From an uncultured Collinsella sp. (lineage in GTDB: Bacteria; Actinomycetota; Coriobacteriia; Coriobacteriales; Coriobacteriaceae): a stretch of DNA of 7,820 nucleotides. The stretch's first letter is position 1. Each line of letters begins with the position of its first letter. The DNA is taken from NCBI GenBank assembly GCA_959596495.1, contig CAUFXK010000083.1:1-7820 (forward strand), written 5' to 3'. The notes beneath the pieces were generated by a model that worked only from the letters and a program-made list of their open reading frames with translations, did not search any database and was not told the DNA's origin. Positions 1 to 5,429 of the stretch are shown piece after piece. The translations under genes and the position numbers were made by a program.

Positions 1-73
1 GGAAATACCCCGCCGCCCCGGGGAACCCTCCTGCGCGCAATCAGCCCGTCATTTGAATGGAATAAAAGTTTGT
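1..73 (+). other. Tail or 3' untranslated region of an upstream gene
   Basis: No complete gene fits here. Reading from base 3, the plus strand is open through a short Pro/Ala-rich stretch to a TGA at 54-56; reading from base 1 it is open to a TGA at 73-75. Either could be the last codons of a gene that begins outside the window. The terminator immediately downstream shows that a plus-strand transcript ends here. The sequence does not say which frame is used, or whether the upstream gene is protein-coding at all. Confidence 0.3.
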
Positions 74-106
74 GAGGCCCTGGCCAACTGGCCAGGGCCT
101 CGTTTT
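74..106 (+). terminator. Rho-independent terminator of the upstream unit
   Basis: GAGGCCCTGGCC (74-85) pairs perfectly with GGCCAGGGCCTC (90-101) around an AACT tetraloop, and GTTTT follows. The 12-bp GC-rich stem with a short T run is a textbook intrinsic terminator. It ends the transcript entering from the left and insulates the toxin-antitoxin module downstream. On the opposite strand the stem is followed by a less clean T-rich stretch, so weak bidirectional activity is possible. Confidence 0.9.
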
Positions 107-139
107 GTGTGGGGATGTTTTGGCTGGCGGGCGCTGCAT

Positions 140-159
140 ATTATTCGTATAATTTATCG
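140..159 (+). promoter_or_regulatory. Probable promoter and operator of the toxin-antitoxin module
   Basis: A consensus -10 hexamer, TATAAT (148-153), lies about 37 bases ahead of the antitoxin start in an AT-rich pocket of otherwise GC-rich DNA. It overlaps a small dyad, ATTAT (140-144) with ATAAT (149-153). No convincing -35 is visible at 16-18 bp. Phd/YefM antitoxins usually repress their own promoter by binding dyads over the -10, so this is the natural place for an operator. The operator role is inferred from family behaviour. Confidence 0.5.
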
Positions 160-189
160 TAAGTTCCCGTACATCGATTGGAGCCTTAT

Positions 190-453
190 ATGCCTGCCAT
201 TAAGCCTGTTTCCGATTTACGCAATTACAACGAGGTGCTCTCCGATGTCCACGAGGGCTCCCCGGTGTTCCTGACCAAAAACGGGCACGGTTGCTACGCG
301 GTGCTCGACATGAAAGATTACGACCGGTTTTGCGCCATCAGCACGCTGATGTCGGAGCTTGAGCGCGGGCGCAGCTCGGGTGACGAGAGCGGATGGGTCT
401 CGTCGGACAACGTCGCCGAGCACTTCCGCCGCAAGGCCGCAAGCCATGCATAG
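190..453 (+). CDS. Type II antitoxin, Phd/YefM family
   Basis: This 87-residue protein resembles the Phd/YefM (prevent-host-death) antitoxins. In that family the N-terminal half folds into a dimeric DNA-binding domain and the flexible C-terminus wraps the cognate toxin. Residues 1-48 show the family pattern: a start leading to VSDLRNYN (7-14), then GSPVFLTKNGHG (23-34), YAVLD (36-40) and DYDRF (43-47). The C-terminal part (about 55-87) is charged and polar, as expected for the toxin-binding tail. I chose ATG 190 because GGAG (180-183) lies 6 bases upstream; a TTG at 178 would overlap that ribosome-binding site. The stop overlaps the start of the toxin gene, implying translational coupling. 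The antitoxin normally also autoregulates the pair. I am confident of the family; the partner type (RelE or ParE) is less certain. Confidence 0.85.
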   Translation: MPAIKPVSDLRNYNEVLSDVHEGSPVFLTKNGHGCYAVLDMKDYDRFCAISTLMSELERGRSSGDESGWVSSDNVAEHFRRKAASHA

Positions 454-760
454 CTGCGAGGTCGTCTACTCTCCGCTGGCTCTACAAGATCTCGACGACA
501 TCTGGGACTACATTGCCGTCGAACAGGACAATCCCGCAGCAGCGGAGAGAATCGTAGAGGGCATCCTCGCTCGGATAGACCTGCTATCCAGCTTCCCAGA
601 GTCGGGTACGCCACTATCTTCAATCTATCCCCTGCGCTCCGATTACCGGTTCGTGGCCTGTGACAACTATCTCGCGTTTTACCGTTTCCACAAGAAGGTC
701 TATATCGACCGCGTCCTCCACAGAAAGCGCGATTACCTGCAGGTGCTGCTTGCCGAATAA
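446..760 (+). CDS. Type II toxin, RelE/ParE superfamily
   Basis: This 104-residue protein has the size and fold pattern of RelE/ParE toxins, which are either ribosome-dependent mRNA endonucleases or gyrase poisons. Visible features are the N-terminal strand VVYSPLALQDLDDIWDYI (6-23), a helical segment with AAAERIVEGILARIDLL (31-47), SGTPLSS (53-59), DYRFV (66-70), and the C-terminal strands YLAFYRF (75-81) and VYIDRVLHRKRDY (85-97). R80, R89, H92, R95 and Y97 sit where RelE-like toxins carry catalytic residues, but I cannot separate RelE-type from ParE-type activity by eye. The ATG at 446 overlaps the antitoxin stop by 8 bp. An in-frame ATG at 359 would add 29 residues lying within the antitoxin gene and lacking family character, so I rejected it. 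The gene looks intact and is expected to be toxic only when the antitoxin is lost. Confidence 0.85.
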   Translation: MHSCEVVYSPLALQDLDDIWDYIAVEQDNPAAAERIVEGILARIDLLSSFPESGTPLSSIYPLRSDYRFVACDNYLAFYRFHKKVYIDRVLHRKRDYLQVLLAE

Positions 761-777
761 ACAGGCCCCGATATAAT
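750..777 (+). promoter_or_regulatory. Candidate plus-strand promoter facing the LysR 3' end
   Basis: TTGCCG (750-755) and a consensus TATAAT (772-777) are separated by 16 bp, straddling the toxin stop codon. Transcription would start near 784 and run antisense into the end of the LysR gene. The only coding potential just downstream is a 10-codon frame from ATG 798, without a good ribosome-binding site. It may make an antisense RNA, be a relic of a displaced gene, or be chance. Confidence 0.35.
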
Positions 778-831
778 TCGACCCCTTATCCGGGACCATG
801 CCCGATGCAGCTAAAAGAGCCCCGTCCTAAA

Positions 832-1713
832 TTAGCTACTGAGGAGTTGGGCCATGGCGTTGACGAATTTTTGGACTTGAAGGGTTGGCTCGAGCGGATA
901 GTGCAAAAAGACCGGCACCTCTCGCCCGCACAGGAACGGCACGCCCACAAAGGCCGGGTGCACCCCTGACCATGCGCCACAGGTGAGTACCGCATCGCCC
1001 TTTTCCTCGGCTTCGTTAAAGAGCGCAAAGTCAAAGCTATCCACATCGATCACGTCCACGCCGCCGTCGGCCAAAAGGTCGATGCGTAGGCTGTCCATGG
1101 CGTCGTTGCCGTGGCGCAGTACGCGCAGACGCATACCCTCCAAATCGGCGACCGTAATGCGATTCTTGCGCGCCAGCGGGCTCGTGCGCGGCAGGTCGAT
1201 ATAAAACGGCACGTTAACGATGCGGAGCTTTTGGCAGGCGTCACCCCAGCGCGGGGTCGAAAAACTCGATTGCACCACATCGACCTCGCGGCCCAAGCTG
1301 CGCATGACGGTCTCGCGCTCGTCGTAGAGATCGCTTACCGGCACGATCTCAAATCGCAGCGACGGTTCCAGATCGTGGATGCCCGACCACATCGACAGCG
1401 TTTGGCGCCCCGGGCACATCATCGACACGCCCAGGCGCACGGCACCGCCATCGCCCGCCGCGCGTCGGGCACGGCGCAACGCATCCTCGGACTGACGCAT
1501 GATCGAGCGCGCATCGTCTACCAGCAGCGCACCCGCCGGCGTCACCTTAACGCCCGAATGCGAGCGCTCGAACAACGTGATGCCAAACTCGGCCTCGAAC
1601 CCCGACACCTGTTTGACGAGAGCCGGGGTCGACACACGTAGTTTTGCCGCCGCGCGCGAGAAGCTTCCCAGCTCCGCGGCGGCCGATATGGCCTCAAGTC
1701 GTCGATCGTACAC
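832..1713 (-). CDS. LysR-type transcriptional regulator
   Basis: This 293-residue protein is a LysR-type regulator. Such proteins are usually tetrameric, bind the divergent intergenic region and respond to a small effector. The winged helix-turn-helix spans about residues 4-62, with the hallmark LEAISAAAELGSFSRAAAKL (6-25), STPALVKQVSGFEAEFGITL (28-47) and FERSHSGVKVTPAG (48-61). A linker helix follows, then a substrate-binding-protein-like effector domain from about residue 91 to the end. Length is normal. I chose the GTG at 1713 because GGGAG lies 6 bases upstream and this start places the helix-turn-helix at the usual distance from the N-terminus; an ATG at 1746 would add 11 basic residues and has a poorer ribosome-binding site. 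It is divergent from the dehydrogenase gene at 1947, so it most likely controls that operon and itself. The effector is unknown, plausibly the operon's substrate. Confidence 0.9.
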   Translation of the reverse strand: MYDRRLEAISAAAELGSFSRAAAKLRVSTPALVKQVSGFEAEFGITLFERSHSGVKVTPAGALLVDDARSIMRQSEDALRRARRAAGDGGAVRLGVSMMCPGRQTLSMWSGIHDLEPSLRFEIVPVSDLYDERETVMRSLGREVDVVQSSFSTPRWGDACQKLRIVNVPFYIDLPRTSPLARKNRITVADLEGMRLRVLRHGNDAMDSLRIDLLADGGVDVIDVDSFDFALFNEAEEKGDAVLTCGAWSGVHPAFVGVPFLCGREVPVFLHYPLEPTLQVQKFVNAMAQLLSS

Positions 1714-1780
1714 GTTAATCTCCCGTTTTCGCGCCCGTGGCCACATGGTGCCACAGGAGGTTGTTTTCGCAGGTCATGCG

Positions 1781-1790
1781 CTCAATTGAG
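1781..1790. promoter_or_regulatory. Perfect 10-bp palindrome, candidate operator
   Basis: CTCAATTGAG is a perfect palindrome 68 bp upstream of the LysR start. It lies on the LysR side of the divergent region, where the regulator would block its own promoter. LysR-type sites are often imperfect dyads, so the assignment is only positional. Confidence 0.35.
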
Positions 1791-1822
1791 AATAAACTGC
1801 ATCGCACAGTGTAAACCTATGG

Positions 1823-1837
1823 TTAACGCCATTCTAA
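1823..1837. promoter_or_regulatory. Candidate LysR-type binding site (T-N11-A)
   Basis: TTAACGCCATTCTAA is a TTA-N9-TAA dyad that contains the classic LysR T-N11-A box (1824-1836). It overlaps a second small dyad, ATGG (1819-1822)/CCAT (1829-1832). It lies about 12 bp upstream of the candidate -35 of the dehydrogenase operon, the usual location for LysR activation. The motif is weak and common, so position is the main support. Confidence 0.4.
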
Positions 1838-1848
1838 CAAATATGCAA

Positions 1849-1877
1849 TTCACCTGCGCAAATGCAAAGCATACGAT
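1849..1877 (+). promoter_or_regulatory. Candidate promoter of the dehydrogenase-transporter operon
   Basis: TTCACC (1849-1854) and TACGAT (1872-1877) are separated by exactly 17 bp; each matches four of six consensus positions. Transcription would start near 1884, giving a leader of about 63 bases that carries the hairpin at 1894-1920. Weak hexamers preceded by a LysR-type box fit an activator-dependent promoter. The spacer also carries ATGC (1862-1865)/GCAT (1869-1872). Confidence 0.4.
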
Positions 1878-1893
1878 AACCAGCGAAAACCAC

Positions 1894-1920
1894 GTGGGTC
1901 GGTTAATGGGAGCGACCCAC
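1894..1920 (+). other. Leader hairpin or operator dyad ahead of the dehydrogenase gene
   Basis: GTGGGTCG (1894-1901) is perfectly complementary to CGACCCAC (1913-1920) across 11 bases. It ends 26 bp before the dehydrogenase start and just upstream of its purine-rich ribosome-binding region (AAGGGAAG, 1934-1941). As RNA it would be an 8-bp hairpin in the operon leader, perhaps stabilising the transcript. As DNA it could be an operator with roughly two helical turns between half-sites. No T run follows, so it is not a terminator. Confidence 0.5.
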
Positions 1921-1946
1921 CGGGAGGCATAAGAAGGGAAGTTCCT

Positions 1947-2828
1947 ATGAGCAATTGGCTTAAGCTCGAGGGCGATGTCTGCGCCGTGACCGGCGCGCTC
2001 GGCGGTATGGGCGTCGAGATTTGCCGCGAGTTCGCCCGCAACGGCGCCAACGTCGTCCTGCTCGACCTGGACGAGGAGAAGGTCAAGGCCGCTGCCGCCG
2101 ACCTTGCTGCCGAGTTTGGCATCCACGCCGAGGGTTACAAGATGAACGCCACCGACGAGGCCGAGGTTCAGGCTGCCGTCGACGCCACCATCGCCAACTT
2201 CGGCCGCGTCGATGTTCTCGTCAACACCGCCGGTATCCTGCGCTTTGCAGCCATGGAAGACCTGCCGCTCTCCGACTGGAACGAGGTCATCAACGTCAAC
2301 CTCACCGGCTACTTCATCACCTCGCAGCGCTTTGGTCGCGAGATGATCAAGGCCGGCCAGGGTCGCCTGGTGCACATTTCGACCGTTGCCAGCCACTCCC
2401 CCGAGACGTTCTCGGGCGTGTACAGCTCCACCAAGGCGGGCGTCAACATGATGTCCAAGATGCTGGCTGCCGAGTGGGGTCCCTACGGCGTGCGCTCCAA
2501 CTGCGTCGAGCCCTGCTTCGTCAAGACCCCCATGTCGGCAAGCTTTTACGCCGATCCCGAGGTCGAGAAGAGCCGCAGCCGCCTCATCGCCACGCGTCGC
2601 ATCGGCGAGGTCAGCGATATCGCCAACGCCGTCATGTTCCTGGCGTCCAAGCGCTCGGACTTTACCACCGGCGACGCCATCAAGGTCGACGGCGGCTTCT
2701 CCAACATGATGGGCGACCTCACCGCCAAGCCCGGCGGCCGTCGCGCCTATGCCGACAACTATCTTAAGAACAAGGGTGTCGAGCTCTGGTCCGATGAGTC
2801 CGGCGTCGCAAAGCCGACTGACCAGTAA
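1947..2828 (+). CDS. Short-chain dehydrogenase/reductase (SDR), NAD(H)-type
   Basis: This 293-residue protein is a classical SDR, a soluble NAD(P)-dependent oxidoreductase acting on a hydroxyl/ketone pair. Visible motifs are the cofactor glycine motif TGALGGMG (15-22), an Asp ending the second strand (D40 in VVLLDLD), which usually signals NAD(H) preference, NTAG (93-96), the structural N118, and the catalytic triad S145, Y159 and K163 (YSSTK). The core ends with KVDGGFS (246-252). About 40 further residues follow, longer than the simplest family members. The usual Pro-Gly after the catalytic region is Pro-Cys here (P189-C190). ATG 1947 follows AAGGGAAG by 5 bases. It is the first gene of a set with a transporter and a Gfo/Idh/MocA oxidoreductase. 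Motifs resemble polyol, sugar-acid or hydroxy-acid dehydrogenases, but the substrate is unresolved; it is not recognisably the known Collinsella 7-beta hydroxysteroid dehydrogenase. Confidence 0.9.
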   Translation: MSNWLKLEGDVCAVTGALGGMGVEICREFARNGANVVLLDLDEEKVKAAAADLAAEFGIHAEGYKMNATDEAEVQAAVDATIANFGRVDVLVNTAGILRFAAMEDLPLSDWNEVINVNLTGYFITSQRFGREMIKAGQGRLVHISTVASHSPETFSGVYSSTKAGVNMMSKMLAAEWGPYGVRSNCVEPCFVKTPMSASFYADPEVEKSRSRLIATRRIGEVSDIANAVMFLASKRSDFTTGDAIKVDGGFSNMMGDLTAKPGGRRAYADNYLKNKGVELWSDESGVAKPTDQ

Positions 2829-2840
2829 ACCAACCTGACA

Positions 2841-2871
2841 GGGAGGCACCGCGGACACGCCCGCTCCTCCC
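2841..2871 (+). other. Intercistronic stem-loop between the SDR and transporter genes
   Basis: GGGAGG (2841-2846) can pair with CCTCCC (2866-2871), and inside it GCGG (2851-2854) with CCGC (2861-2864), leaving an asymmetric bulge. No T run follows, so transcription should continue into the transporter. It may influence mRNA stability or relative expression; this is inference from base pairing only. Confidence 0.35.
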
Positions 2872-2894
2872 CCGTATCGATTAGAAAGAGTCCC

Positions 2895-4151
2895 ATGGCT
2901 TCCACCAACTCCAACAAGGGTCGCGCCGTCGTGCTTTCCGCCGCGTGCGTCACCATGTTCTTCATCAGCTCCATCGCGCTGTACTCCGTCGTGTCCAAGA
3001 ACCTGCTCGCCGTCTACCCCGAGTGGTCCAGCGCACTTACCTGGGCTTTCCCGGTCTTCCAGACCATCATGGCCGTGACGGGCATCTTCGCCGGCCGCAT
3101 CTCCGATAAGATCGGCCCGCGCAACGTCGTGATCGCTGCCGCCGTGTGCTACGGCGTGGGCTGGTTCATGTCCGGCACCGTCACCGAGCCGTGGCAGTTC
3201 TACCTGTGGTTCTCGCTCGTCGCCGCCATCGGCAACGGCCTGGGCTACAACCCCGCGCTCACCACCGGCCAAAAGTGGTTCATCGACAAGAAGGGTCTCG
3301 CCTCCGGCATCACCCTTGCCGCTTCGACCGCCGGCCCCGCCGTGCTGTCCCCGGTGCTCGCCTCGCTGCTCATCCCGAGCCTGGGCATCTTTGGCGCCCT
3401 CAAGGCACTCGGCGTCATCTTCTTTGTGACGATCGCCGCCTCCGCCCTGTTCCTGAAGGCCCCCGAGGCCGGCTGGCTACCCGAGGGCTTCGAGGCCCCC
3501 AAGGGCGGCGCGCACGCCGGTACCTTCGGCGACCTCACCCCGGGCGAGATGGTCAGGACCCCGCGCTTTTGGGTCCTCATCGTCACCTTCGCCTTTGCCG
3601 CCACCGCGGGCACCCTGCTCGTGGGCAAGGTTGCCTCCATCGCCGCCGTCCAGCTCTTCGCCGACCCCACGAGCGCCGCTGCCGTCGCCCTCGGCGGCGT
3701 GGTGGTCTCCGTCAACACCTGCGCAAACCTGGTCGGCCGTCTGTCCTTTGGCCAGATCATCGACAAGATCGGCGCCTACAAGTCGCTGCTCATCAGCCTT
3801 GTCGTCACCATCGTCGCGCTCGTCATCATGTCGATGAGCTTTACGCAGGGTATGTTCTTTGTGGCGCTCGCCCTGCTCGGCTTTAGCTTTGGCGCCCTGC
3901 TCGTCATCTACCCGCCGCTCACCGGTGGCGCCTTCGGTACCAGCAACATCGGCGTCAACTACGGCATCATGTTTTTGGGCTACGCCGCTTCTACCTGGAT
4001 CAGCCAGCCCATCACCGCCGTGCTGTATCACGCCGAGGCCGGCAGCGCCGCCTACCAGCAGTCCTTCTATGGCGCCATCGTGATCGCCGCCATCGCCGTC
4101 GTGCTCACCGTCTACATGATGGTCTCCGACAGCAAGAAGAAGTCCGCCTAG
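2895..4151 (+). CDS. Major facilitator transporter, OFA (oxalate/formate antiporter-like) family
   Basis: This 418-residue membrane protein has about 12 hydrophobic segments in two halves joined by a hydrophilic loop (about 188-222), typical of the major facilitator superfamily. The conserved loop after the second helix is GRISDKIGPR (67-76), with its repeat GRLSFGQIIDKIG (281-293) in the second half. NGLGYNPALTTGQKWF (114-129), RFWVLI (224-229) and FGTSNIGVNYG (347-357) recall the OFA family, whose members exchange or import small carboxylates. The predicted eleventh helix (about 353-377) has no lysine, whereas OxlT uses an essential Lys there for oxalate; the cargo is therefore probably not oxalate. 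The start is ATG 2895, with a modest GAAAGAG upstream. It lies 66 bp after the SDR and 69 bp before the Gfo/Idh/MocA gene, pointing to uptake, or exchange, of their substrate. Confidence 0.88.
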   Translation: MASTNSNKGRAVVLSAACVTMFFISSIALYSVVSKNLLAVYPEWSSALTWAFPVFQTIMAVTGIFAGRISDKIGPRNVVIAAAVCYGVGWFMSGTVTEPWQFYLWFSLVAAIGNGLGYNPALTTGQKWFIDKKGLASGITLAASTAGPAVLSPVLASLLIPSLGIFGALKALGVIFFVTIAASALFLKAPEAGWLPEGFEAPKGGAHAGTFGDLTPGEMVRTPRFWVLIVTFAFAATAGTLLVGKVASIAAVQLFADPTSAAAVALGGVVVSVNTCANLVGRLSFGQIIDKIGAYKSLLISLVVTIVALVIMSMSFTQGMFFVALALLGFSFGALLVIYPPLTGGAFGTSNIGVNYGIMFLGYAASTWISQPITAVLYHAEAGSAAYQQSFYGAIVIAAIAVVLTVYMMVSDSKKKSA

Positions 4152-4159
4152 TTTTACCG

Positions 4160-4190
4160 ATGCGACAAAGGGACAGTCCCTTTGTCGCAT
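4160..4190. repeat. Perfect 15-bp-arm palindrome, probable dispersed intergenic repeat
   Basis: ATGCGACAAAGGGAC (4160-4174) and its exact reverse complement (4176-4190) flank a single central A. The arms would form a very stable hairpin or cruciform. Neither strand has a T run next to it, so it is not a standard terminator. It begins 9 bp after the transporter stop and ends 19 bp before the next gene's ribosome-binding site. Its perfect symmetry and position suggest a REP-like or MITE-like element. I recall similar GACAAAGGGAC palindromes in Coriobacteriia genomes, but could not check copy number. Confidence 0.8.
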
Positions 4191-4220
4191 TCCACCGATC
4201 ACCAGTATTAAGGAGTCGAA

Positions 4221-5261
4221 ATGTCTGAGCTCAATCCCGTCCGCATTGCCGTTATCGGCGCCGGTGCCATGGGCCGCAACCACATCCGCTTTGTCACCGA
4301 GGAGCCCGAGGCCGAGCTCGTCGCCATCGCCGACGCCTTTGAGGGCGCCCGTGCCACGGCCGAGGCCGCCGGCGTGCCGTTTTACACCGATCCCGCCCAG
4401 ATGATGGACGAGGTCAAGCCCGAGGCCGTCATCATCGCCACCCCCAACGACCTGCATCTGGGCGTTGCCCGCGAGGCCGTGAAGCGCAACATCGTGCCGC
4501 TGGTCGAAAAGCCAATCTCCAACGACCTCGAGGATGCCCAGGCCTTCGCCGCCGAGGCCGAGACCGCCGGCGTGCCCGTGCTCGTGGGCCAGCACCGTCG
4601 CCACAACCCCTTCGTCAACAAGGCCAAGGAGATCATCGAGTCCGGTGAGCTGGGCAAGCTCACCGTGTCGAGCTTCCACTACATGATCTATAAGAATGAC
4701 GAGTACTTTGATGTCGAGTGGCGCCGCAAAAAGGGTGCCGGCCCGATCCTGGTCAACCTGGTGCACGACGTCGACCTGCTCCGCTATCTGCTGGGTGAGC
4801 CCGTTGCCGTCCAGGGTATGCAGTCCAGTGCCGCCCGCGGTTTTGAGACCGAGGACTCCGCCGTGGTCAACGTCCGTTTTGCCGATGGCGCGCTTGCGAG
4901 CATGACCATCTCCGACGCCACCGCCAGCCCCTGGAACTGGGAGGCAACCGCTCGCGAGGATCCGCAGTACCGCCCCTTCGACGCTGACGCCTACTTTATC
5001 GGCGGCACTAAGGGCGCCCTTTCGCTGCCCCGCCTGCACCAGTTCTCCTACGACGGCGCCTCTAACTGGCACAAGCCGCTGCAGATGGAGATTCCGGCCG
5101 TGGACCCGGCGCTGCCGCACAAGATGCAGCTCAAGCACTTTGTGAAGGTTGTCCGCCGCGAGGTCGAACCCGTCGTGACCCCCGCCGATAACGTCAAGAC
5201 GCTCACGCTGCTTAACGCCATCAAGGAGGCCGCCGAGACCGGCCAGCTCGTCGAGCTGTAA
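4221..5261 (+). CDS. Gfo/Idh/MocA-family NAD(P)-dependent oxidoreductase
   Basis: This 346-residue protein belongs to the Gfo/Idh/MocA family, typified by inositol dehydrogenase and glucose-fructose oxidoreductase. The N-terminal Rossmann fold carries GAGAMG (13-18), ATPNDLH (73-79) and the family EKP motif with catalytic K97. The C-terminal alpha/beta domain starts near 125 and includes NLVHDVDLLRYLLG (179-192), with H182 in the position of the catalytic histidine. The aspartate normally four residues before that histidine (D-x-G-x-H) is V178 here, with N179 beside it; I believe a subgroup of the family shares a similar asparagine-containing variant. AAGGAG (4210-4215) lies 5 bases before the ATG. 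It is the last gene before a strong terminator, next to an SDR and a permease, so it probably acts on the same imported compound. Substrate and cofactor choice are not readable. Confidence 0.9.
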   Translation: MSELNPVRIAVIGAGAMGRNHIRFVTEEPEAELVAIADAFEGARATAEAAGVPFYTDPAQMMDEVKPEAVIIATPNDLHLGVAREAVKRNIVPLVEKPISNDLEDAQAFAAEAETAGVPVLVGQHRRHNPFVNKAKEIIESGELGKLTVSSFHYMIYKNDEYFDVEWRRKKGAGPILVNLVHDVDLLRYLLGEPVAVQGMQSSAARGFETEDSAVVNVRFADGALASMTISDATASPWNWEATAREDPQYRPFDADAYFIGGTKGALSLPRLHQFSYDGASNWHKPLQMEIPAVDPALPHKMQLKHFVKVVRREVEPVVTPADNVKTLTLLNAIKEAAETGQLVEL

Positions 5262-5271
5262 TGCCTTAAGA

Positions 5272-5311
5272 GCGGGCCGCAGCAAAGTCCCCGCCGAGCG
5301 CCTTGGCCCGC
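5272..5311 (+). other. GC-rich stem-loop after the Gfo/Idh/MocA gene
   Basis: GCGGGCC (5272-5278) is complementary to GGCCCGC (5305-5311) over a 26-base loop, just downstream of the stop codon. No T run follows. It may shield the mRNA 3' end upstream of the true terminator. Confidence 0.35.
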
Positions 5312-5333
5312 CGCCAACAAGCCCCTCTTCTTT

Positions 5334-5368
5334 GCCCCACGAGCAGCCTCCTGCCCGTGGGGCTTTTT
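5334..5368 (+). terminator. Rho-independent terminator of the operon
   Basis: GCCCCACG (5334-5341) pairs with CGTGGGGC (5356-5363). Inside, after one A/C mismatch, GCAG (5343-5346) pairs with CTGC (5351-5354) around a CCTC tetraloop. Five Ts follow (5364-5368). This ends the SDR-transporter-Gfo/Idh/MocA transcript and separates it from tex. Confidence 0.92.
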
Positions 5369-5429
5369 GACTACATTGGTAATGATTTTTCTGGGACGGG
5401 GGCTATTTTGTGCCTCAGCTTGGTTCGTT

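Noticed and set aside
359..445. Upstream in-frame start for the toxin
   Set aside because: The extra 29 residues lie wholly within the antitoxin gene, are Arg/Ser/Thr-rich, and make the toxin longer than the family; ATG 446 gives the usual overlap.
798..830. A 10-codon frame after the antisense-facing promoter
   Set aside because: No clear ribosome-binding site or conservation evidence; too short to support as a gene.
1714..1746. ATG 1746 as the start of the LysR gene
   Set aside because: It would add 11 basic residues before the helix-turn-helix; GTG 1713 has GGGAG at ideal spacing.
1947..2828. Identification of the SDR as a bile-acid hydroxysteroid dehydrogenase
   Set aside because: Tempting for a Collinsella-like host, but the sequence does not resemble the Collinsella 7-beta enzyme I remember, and the motifs are generic.
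1782..3272. A 496-codon minus-strand frame opposite the SDR gene and the start of the transporter
   Set aside because: It spans the operon's control region and has Gly/Val/Asp-rich shadow composition with no domain.
4160..4190. The 31-bp palindrome as a transcription terminator
   Set aside because: Neither strand has an adjacent T run, and the downstream gene appears to belong to the same operon, which has its own strong terminator later.
3477..5285. A 602-codon open frame on the minus strand across the transporter and Gfo/Idh/MocA genes
   Set aside because: It has Gly/Asp/His-rich low-complexity composition with no family motif and is the mirror of two well-supported plus-strand genes; long antisense frames are common in GC-rich DNA.
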